Assembly: GCA_023389275.1 (NCBI GenBank)
Contig: JAEWEN010000056.1
Location: forward strand, 1-20,050
Direction: 5' to 3'
Length of the DNA: 20,050 nt
DNA from: Bacillota bacterium
GTDB taxonomy: Bacteria > Bacillota > Clostridia > Clostridiales > Caloramatoraceae
The translations under genes and the position numbers were made by a program. Under the pieces are notes generated by a model that had not been told where the DNA came from, made no database searches, and was given only the letters and a program-made list of their open reading frames with translations. Positions 15,239 to 20,050 of this stretch are shown in pieces. Position 1 is the stretch's first letter, and each line of letters begins with the position of its first letter.

Positions 15239-16440
15239 ACTGCACCTCCAATTAAGGCTTTTATACTTTGGGTTACCTTTTTTGCCTCACTGTGATTTTC
15301 TCCACTTGATGTAACTCCAACAACTACATTGTTTTTAAAAGCTACTCCTGGAAAATAAAAATCACACTCTTCTTTTTTGTCTCCTATATTACATAGAATC
15401 CCTTTTTCCCTGCATTTTAAATAAACCTTATTATTTACTTCTCTAGAGTTTGTTAAAGAAAGTATTATATCTCCTGTAACATACTTTTCTTTATATTCAT
15501 CTTTTATATATTTTATTTTTCCACTATTTATAATATGATTTAAATCATCTGTAACACTTGGTGATATAACCTCTATATTAGAAGTAAAGTTTAAAAGGGT
15601 TTTTATTCTTCGTGTTGCTATTTCCCCTGCACCAAATACCTTAATATTTTTATTTTTCAAATCTACAAACATCGGAAAATACCTATTAACAGCATCTATA
15701 TTAAAATCTTTTAGGATTATATTTTCAACTTCATCTAAACTATAGCCTACTTCATTATTCTCTCTACCTATAACAATTAACTTTGCACCTGTTTTTTCAC
15801 ATGCAGATATTTTTTCTAAAAGTCCCCCAACAGTTCCTGATTCCTTTGAAACCACATACTTAGCATTTACCTTATTAATAATAGATATATTCATATCTTC
15901 ACTAAAAGGTCCCATAACAGCTATTATGTTATTTATTTTAAATCCTAAACTACTACATTTTTCTATAGCATCTACTGTTGGAAGTACCCTTGGGTAAACT
16001 CTTTTTTCAAATTCATTTATATTTTTAAACTCATGTAGGTTTTTACTTCCTGTTGTAAGAAGTATGTTTCCATCTACTTTGTTTAAATAATTTACTACTT
16101 CTTCTATAGAATTCTTACATATAAATCCTTTTGAGTTAACAGATTCTCTTAAAAGCCTTATATACTTTGTGTTTGTACTTTTACATGCACCTAATATATT
16201 TTCAGTAGCTTCCTTTGCATATGGATGTGTTGCATCAACTACTAAATTAAAGTCTTTTAAAAGTCTTACCATATCATTTTCACTAAGTCTATTAACAAGA
16301 CATTTAACACCTAAATCCATTACCATATCATAGCCACCTTCAGTAGCTACAGATAAGGTAAAGTCTATTTTATGTTTTAAAAGCCTTTCTGAAAGAAGTC
16401 TTCCCTCAGTTGTGCCTCCAAATATAAGAACTTTAGACAT
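15223..16440 (-). CDS. cbiJ: Fused cobalt-precorrin-6A reductase (CbiJ) and precorrin-2 dehydrogenase (SirC/Met8-like)
   Basis: A 405-residue protein with two redox domains. Residues 1-250 are CbiJ/CobK, which reduces the C18-C19 bond of cobalt-precorrin-6A: VLIFGGTTEGRLLSERL at 4-20, VVDATHPYAKEA, AVMGPFSEDMN and VSKESGTVGG. Residues 254-405 match the N-terminal half of siroheme synthase (CysG-N/Met8/SirC). There MFVDLKNKNIKVFGAGEIATRR contains the NAD-binding glycines, and CNIGD (350-354) supplies Asp354, equivalent to the catalytic Asp104 of E. coli CysG. The domain ends soon after VGVTSSGENHSEAKKV and lacks the longer helical tail of full-length SirC. The ATG at 16440 has AAGGGG 8 nt upstream and overlaps cbiH by 8 nt. 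The GTG/ATG at 16473 is too far in and was not used. In context it supplies sirohydrochlorin for CbiX and later acts again downstream. Confidence 0.92.
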   Translation of the reverse strand: MSKVLIFGGTTEGRLLSERLLKHKIDFTLSVATEGGYDMVMDLGVKCLVNRLSENDMVRLLKDFNLVVDATHPYAKEATENILGACKSTNTKYIRLLRESVNSKGFICKNSIEEVVNYLNKVDGNILLTTGSKNLHEFKNINEFEKRVYPRVLPTVDAIEKCSSLGFKINNIIAVMGPFSEDMNISIINKVNAKYVVSKESGTVGGLLEKISACEKTGAKLIVIGRENNEVGYSLDEVENIILKDFNIDAVNRYFPMFVDLKNKNIKVFGAGEIATRRIKTLLNFTSNIEVISPSVTDDLNHIINSGKIKYIKDEYKEKYVTGDIILSLTNSREVNNKVYLKCREKGILCNIGDKKEECDFYFPGVAFKNNVVVGVTSSGENHSEAKKVTQSIKALIGGAVWGEK

Positions 16441-17161
16441 TTTTATATCCCCTTGGAGTAACCATTTTACCATTTATAACTTTTGTGTTTGAGTTTCCTA
16501 TATAAACTGTTGTAAACATATTAACAGGTGTTTCACGAAGCTCTTTTAAAGATAAAACCTTTGAAACTTCTCCATCTCTTCCTATGTTTTCAACAATTCC
16601 ACAAACAGTATTTTCACCTCTGTATTTTAAAACAATATCACAGGCTTTCATTAAATAATCATGTCTTTTTTTACTTGATGGATTATAAAGACATATTACA
16701 AAATCACTTGATGCTGCTGCATCTAATCTTTTTTCTATTAATTCATAAGGTGTTAAAAGATCACTTAAGCTAATAACTGCAAAATCATGTATTAAAGGTG
16801 CTCCAAGAACTGCTGCTCCACTTGATGCTGCTGTTATTCCTGATATAACCTCAATTTCAACAGGTGGATATTCCTTTGAAACCTCATAAATAAGCCCTGC
16901 CATACCATAAACCCCAGCATCTCCACTACATACCATAGATACTATATTTCCATCTGCTGCTTCTTTAAGTGCCATATGGCATCTGTCTACTTCTTTTTTC
17001 ATAGGAGTTGTTAATATTTTTTTATTTTGAAACTTATCCTTAATTAAATCTATATAAACATGGTATCCTGTTAAAACATCACTTTCTTCAAGTGCATTTA
17101 ATGCTCTAGGAGTTATTTCATCAAATCTACCAGGACCTAGTCCTATAACATATACCTTCAC
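16433..17161 (-). CDS. cbiH: Cobalt-factor III C17-methyltransferase (ring-contracting, CobJ family)
   Basis: CbiH methylates C17 of cobalt-factor III and brings about ring contraction to the cobalt-precorrin-4 delta-lactone. The 242 residues form a class III SAM methylase: VIGLGPGRFDEITPRA (5-20), MVCSGDAGVYGMAGL, VISGITAASSGAAVLGAPL with DFAVISLSDLLTP, and FVICLYNPSSKKR. The C-terminal Fe-S domain seen in some CbiH60-type proteins is absent. It uses GTG at 17161: the ribosome site GAGGTG (17168-17173) is inside the last codons of hemA with a 6-nt gap, and the hemA stop abuts the start. Confidence 0.95.
   Translation of the reverse strand: MKVYVIGLGPGRFDEITPRALNALEESDVLTGYHVYIDLIKDKFQNKKILTTPMKKEVDRCHMALKEAADGNIVSMVCSGDAGVYGMAGLIYEVSKEYPPVEIEVISGITAASSGAAVLGAPLIHDFAVISLSDLLTPYELIEKRLDAAASSDFVICLYNPSSKKRHDYLMKACDIVLKYRGENTVCGIVENIGRDGEVSKVLSLKELRETPVNMFTTVYIGNSNTKVINGKMVTPRGYKNV
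16449..16454 (-). promoter_or_regulatory. Ribosome binding site that fixes the cbiJ start
   Basis: AAGGGG lies 8 nt before the ATG at 16440, inside the end of cbiH. It shows that the CbiJ chain begins MSKVLIFGG and not 11 residues earlier. Confidence 0.8.
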
Positions 17162-18184
17162 TTACTTCACCTCTACTTTTTTTAAATACTTTTGTTTTTT
17201 AATATCTCTATACATGTAAAAATCCTTAAACTCATTTATGTACTTAGTAAGTATTTCATTAGCTTTTTCTATTTGTTCACTTAAGGCCTTGTTTTCTCCG
17301 TGTTCACTTAAACTATCAACGTCATAAAGTTCAATTGATTCTATATTTTTAATACTAGGTTCTATATCCCTTGGCATAGCAAGGTCTATTATTATTCTTT
17401 TTTTAGAATCTAAAATCTTAGCGTCATTATAACTTAAAGTATAATGTGGACTAAGTGTTCCACTAACTATTACATCAAAATCATTTATATTTTTTAGCCT
17501 ATCATCATATTGAATAACCTTGCATCCATTTGGTATAATAGCAGCTCCTCTTTTATACTGGCGAAGAGTCATAGTAACTAAGCATCCAGCTTCAACTAAG
17601 GTTTTAGCAGAAAGTCTACCTATCTCTCCATTTCCTATAACAAGGCAGTTTAGCTTTTTAATATCATTATACTTGTCCTTTAAAAGCTCTAATGTTTTTG
17701 TTGCAATTGATGTATCTAAAGGTGATATTCTAATATTTGTTTTTACTTTTTTAGCTGATGTTATTGATATTTGAAACAGCTTTTCTAAAATACTATCAAT
17801 AGTTCCTGTTTCACGTGAAAGCGCTGCACTTTCCTTTACCTGTGTTAATATTTGGTCCTCACCTAAAATTTTTGATTTTAATCCACAGCTTAACTCAAAT
17901 AAATGATTTACTGCATCATGTGAATATCTTTCTGTAAAATAATCTTTAAATAAAGAAGCATCTACATTATAAATTTCCTCTATTATGTCTAAATGTTTCC
18001 CTTTAAAATCACTAAGCCAAATTTCACTTCTATTACAAGTAGATATTATAACTACACCTTTTACTTTAAACTTTTCCTTTATTTTTTTTAAAGAATCTAT
18101 AACCTTAGACTTTGTAAAAGCAAACTTTTCACGAAACTCTATATTTGCTATGCTATGGTCTATCCCTATCATACTAATTTTCAA
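17162..18184 (-). CDS. hemA: Glutamyl-tRNA reductase, short form
   Basis: HemA reduces glutamyl-tRNA(Glu) to glutamate-1-semialdehyde with NADPH, the first step of tetrapyrrole synthesis. It has 340 residues. The catalytic domain has the nucleophile Cys50 in STCNRSEIW, plus LGEDQILTQVKES (108-120) and the ISPLDTSIATKTLELL linker. The NADPH domain has LVIGNGEIGRLSAKTL (181-196), IVSGTLSPHYTL and IIIDLAMPRDIEP. After YDVDSL (287-292) only about 48 residues remain, whereas the family usually has around 100 or more forming the dimerisation domain. The TTG at 18184 fits the family start and has GGGGG 7 nt upstream; the ATG at 18172 lacks a site. The gene overlaps cbiG by 11 nt and abuts cbiH. Confidence 0.94.
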   Translation of the reverse strand: MKISMIGIDHSIANIEFREKFAFTKSKVIDSLKKIKEKFKVKGVVIISTCNRSEIWLSDFKGKHLDIIEEIYNVDASLFKDYFTERYSHDAVNHLFELSCGLKSKILGEDQILTQVKESAALSRETGTIDSILEKLFQISITSAKKVKTNIRISPLDTSIATKTLELLKDKYNDIKKLNCLVIGNGEIGRLSAKTLVEAGCLVTMTLRQYKRGAAIIPNGCKVIQYDDRLKNINDFDVIVSGTLSPHYTLSYNDAKILDSKKRIIIDLAMPRDIEPSIKNIESIELYDVDSLSEHGENKALSEQIEKANEILTKYINEFKDFYMYRDIKKQKYLKKVEVK

Positions 18185-19193
18185 AGTCTATCCCCCACTT
18201 TCTAACTGATGCTGCAAAAGTAACCCCATTTTTACTTGTTTTTTTAATTAAAAGTTGTCCACAGTTTCCTAAAACAGCTGACCTTTCACAAACATTATCC
18301 ACACCTGTTATACTTTTTACAAAATTTGATTTTGTAAATTCACCTTTAACTGTTAATAACTCTTCACTTGAAAATGTTTTAAAAGGGGCATTTATTTTAT
18401 CTGCAAAATCTATTATCCCTTTTTCCTCTTTTTTAATATCTATTGAAAAAACTCCTTCAATAGCATGTTTAGATATTTTATATTTTTCAAGCTGCCAAGT
18501 GGCTAAATCCTCTATTGCTTTAAGCGAAGTATTTTTCTTGCAGCCAATTCCTAATGAAACTACTTTAGGAACTAGGTTTAAAGTTGTTTTAAAAGGCTTT
18601 TTACTGTCATCTAGTCCTATGTAAATTCCTATATCACCTGTAGATGATAATTCACTTGGCAGCCTTCCCTTTACATCAAGCTCTGATATAAAACCTATTT
18701 TCTCTCCTTCTAAAACCCTAGCTGAAATCTCCTTTGCGATTTTCATATCACTTATATAAAGGTTATTTTTAACTGCAAAAACATCTACAGCAAATTTATT
18801 GTTTATATCTGTTGCTGTGGATAAAATACATTCACCTTTTGTTATAGCCGAAATTTCTCTTGCAAGACTGTTTCCCCCACCAATATGTCCTGAAAGAATT
18901 GGTATTGTATATTTTCCCATTTCATCTACTACAATTACGCAAGGATCTGTTGTTTTTGATTTTATGTAAGGGGCTATGCTTCTAACTGCTATTCCACAAG
19001 CTCCTATAAAAATAATTCCGTCACATACTTTAAACATTTCCTCTGTCCAAGTAGAAAGACCTTTTTCTAAAGGCTTTAAATTAAATTCATTAGAAAATCT
19101 ATTTATTGTATATCCTTCACAGTTTAAAGATTTTGATATTTTCTTATTAAGAATTGCTCCGTTTCTTGTAAAGCTAACAACTGCTATTTTCAT
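18174..19193 (-). CDS. cbiG: Cobalt-precorrin-5A hydrolase
   Basis: CbiG opens the delta-lactone of cobalt-precorrin-5A and releases the C20 carbon as acetaldehyde, the oxygen-free counterpart of CobG chemistry. The 339 residues show the N-terminal domain with IFIGACGIAVRSIAPYI, VIVVDEMGKYTIPILSGHIGG and LSTATDINN. The C-terminal domain, which is related to CobE, begins at VVSLGIGCKKNTS and ends with VTFAASVRKWGIDFEN. The ATG at 19193 has AGG 5 nt upstream and overlaps the end of cbiF by 20 nt in another frame. The gene order cbiF-cbiG-cbiH is kept as in other anaerobic clusters, except that hemA is inserted between cbiG and cbiH. Confidence 0.95.
   Translation of the reverse strand: MKIAVVSFTRNGAILNKKISKSLNCEGYTINRFSNEFNLKPLEKGLSTWTEEMFKVCDGIIFIGACGIAVRSIAPYIKSKTTDPCVIVVDEMGKYTIPILSGHIGGGNSLAREISAITKGECILSTATDINNKFAVDVFAVKNNLYISDMKIAKEISARVLEGEKIGFISELDVKGRLPSELSSTGDIGIYIGLDDSKKPFKTTLNLVPKVVSLGIGCKKNTSLKAIEDLATWQLEKYKISKHAIEGVFSIDIKKEEKGIIDFADKINAPFKTFSSEELLTVKGEFTKSNFVKSITGVDNVCERSAVLGNCGQLLIKKTSKNGVTFAASVRKWGIDFEN
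18190..18196 (-). promoter_or_regulatory. Ribosome binding site supporting the TTG start of hemA
   Basis: GGGGGAT, inside the end of cbiG, has its G core 7 nt before the TTG at 18184. The ATG four codons later has no site at a workable distance, and the TTG gives the usual family N-terminus (M plus five residues before the first Gly). Confidence 0.65.
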
Positions 19194-19944
19194 TTTTACC
19201 TACTCTAAATTCATGTGTAAATGCAGCATCATATAGCTTTGAAAGTTCATAATCATCACCTAAAAAGTTTCCTACTATTATAAGTGCTGTTTTTGTAATA
19301 TTATTTTCCTTAGCTACCTTTGCTAAGTCTTTTACTGTACAAATAAACTTTTTCTCATCATCCCAAGTAGCTTTATATACAATAGCTGCTGGAGTATTTT
19401 CTGAGTATCCACCTACAATAAGTCTTTCTGTAAGCTTTTCAAGCATACCTGTACTTAAGAAAATAACCATAGTTGCTCCATGTGATGCTAAAAGTGATAT
19501 TTCTTCTTTTTCAGGCACTGGAGTTCTTCCTGCCATACGAGTTATAATAACTGTTTGAGAAACATTTGGAAGAGTGTACTCTGCCTTTAAAGTTGCTGCT
19601 GCTCCGAAAAATGAGCTAACTCCTGGTGTTACTTCATATTCTATATTAAGCTTTTTAAGTCTATCCATTTGCTCTCTAATTGCACCGTATATACTAGGGT
19701 CTCCTGTGTGAAGTCTTACAACCTCTTTATTTTCACTATTTGCTTTTTCCATAACATCTATTACTTCATCAAGTGTCATTTTTGCACTATTGTAAACTGT
19801 ACAAGATTCTTTTTTATATTCTAAAAGCTTAGGGTTTACAAGTGACCCTGCATAAATAATAACATCTGCTTTTTCTAAAAGACTTTTTCCCCTAACAGTT
19901 ATTAAATCAACTGCTCCAGGACCTGCTCCTACAAAATTAATCAT
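19174..19944 (-). CDS. cbiF: Cobalt-precorrin-4 C11-methyltransferase
   Basis: CbiF methylates C11 of cobalt-precorrin-4 with SAM. It has 256 residues of the class III methylase fold: INFVGAGPGAVDLITVRG (2-19), IIYAGSLVNPKLL, VRLHTGDPSIYGAIREQMD (76-94), VTPGVSSFFGAAA and MAGRTPVPEKE, which together are diagnostic for CbiF/CobM. I chose the ATG at 19944 because the family starts directly at this hydrophobic strand. The ATG at 19956 is preceded by AAGG with no gap. The gene overlaps the end of cbiL by 8 nt. Confidence 0.96.
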   Translation of the reverse strand: MINFVGAGPGAVDLITVRGKSLLEKADVIIYAGSLVNPKLLEYKKESCTVYNSAKMTLDEVIDVMEKANSENKEVVRLHTGDPSIYGAIREQMDRLKKLNIEYEVTPGVSSFFGAAATLKAEYTLPNVSQTVIITRMAGRTPVPEKEEISLLASHGATMVIFLSTGMLEKLTERLIVGGYSENTPAAIVYKATWDDEKKFICTVKDLAKVAKENNITKTALIIVGNFLGDDYELSKLYDAAFTHEFRVGKNENSSC

Positions 19945-20050
19945 TGTTTTCCACATCCTTTACAACAACTATAGAAAAGTAACTAGATTTTTCATCTATT
20001 TCATCTAAAGACTTATAAATCCTCTCACCTTCCATACCACATTTTTGAAC
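19937..20050 (-). CDS. cbiL: Cobalt-factor II C20-methyltransferase, C-terminal end (partial)
   Basis: The last 37 codons of a gene running in from the right edge. The readable tail contains KCGMEGERIYKSLDEI followed by SSYFSIVVVKD, which matches the C-terminus of CbiL/CobI (a conserved Cys-Gly pair, an acidic stretch, then a YFS-plus-beta-strand ending). CbiL methylates C20 of cobalt-factor II, the step before CbiH, and cbiL-cbiF adjacency is common. The SAM-binding part is outside the window. The stop overlaps the cbiF start. Confidence 0.82.
   Translation of the reverse strand, partial: VQKCGMEGERIYKSLDEIDEKSSYFSIVVVKDVENND

Noticed and set aside
17162..17200. Possible frameshift explaining the short HemA
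   Set aside because: The sequence right after the hemA stop is the start of cbiH, and the last hemA codons hold the cbiH ribosome site, so there is no room for a lost C-terminal part in another frame.
18485..18505. GCCAAGTGGC stretch resembling part of a cobalamin-riboswitch box
   Set aside because: It is inside cbiG coding sequence, has no surrounding conserved elements, and is not upstream of a transcription unit.
1..20050. CRISPR arrays, insertion sequences, tRNA or rRNA genes
   Set aside because: I saw no regularly spaced repeats, transposase frames or RNA gene signatures; gaps between genes are all under 150 bases.

Overview
The window is AT-rich bacterial DNA that reads as the chromosome of an anaerobic Firmicute, most likely a motile Clostridium. 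The signs are the low-GC codon use, the oxygen-independent (cobalt-early) cbi pathway, the C5 hem genes packed in with cobalamin genes, strong GGAGG ribosome sites, and clostridial-type chemoreceptors. All genes but one lie on the minus strand, so transcription runs from high to low coordinates. I cannot name the species.

Right and centre (about 20050 to 6753) is one tightly packed run of genes that overlap or lie 0-2 nt apart: cbiL (3' end only), cbiF, cbiG, hemA, cbiH, a cbiJ-sirC fusion, hemC, a cobA-hemD fusion, hemB, hemL, cbiX, cbiET, cbiA, cbiB. It ends at a 15-bp perfect hairpin that overlaps the cbiB stop codon. Together these genes take glutamyl-tRNA to uroporphyrinogen III (hemA, hemL, hemB, hemC, hemD). 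They then lead to sirohydrochlorin (cobA, sirC domain), insert cobalt (cbiX), build the corrin ring (cbiL, H, F, G, J, E, T) and carry out a,c-amidation (cbiA) and aminopropanol-arm attachment (cbiB).

Between cbiB and cbiP sits the only plus-strand gene, a 92-residue three-helix PQ-loop/SemiSWEET-like membrane protein. It has its own promoter region and shares the cbiB terminator. Left of it is a second cobalamin unit, cbiP-btuR-cbiC (cobyric acid synthase, corrinoid adenosyltransferase, cobalt-precorrin-8 methylmutase). Of the ring-building steps only cbiD is not seen, and it may lie beyond the right edge. The lower-ligand genes (cobU, cobS, cobT type) are also absent from the window. No cobalamin riboswitch is visible.

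Left (1-3616) are two tandem paralogous chemoreceptor genes. A strong intrinsic terminator separates them, and the downstream one has a good candidate sigma-28 (flagellar) promoter. The first codons of a further minus-strand gene appear at the left edge.

The most notable points are the cbiJ-sirC fusion, which joins an NAD+-reducing and an NAD(P)H-oxidising step of the same pathway in one chain; a HemA that lacks roughly half of its dimerisation domain; and the small transporter-like gene placed inside the cobalamin locus. The pathway itself is known; I see no wholly new system.
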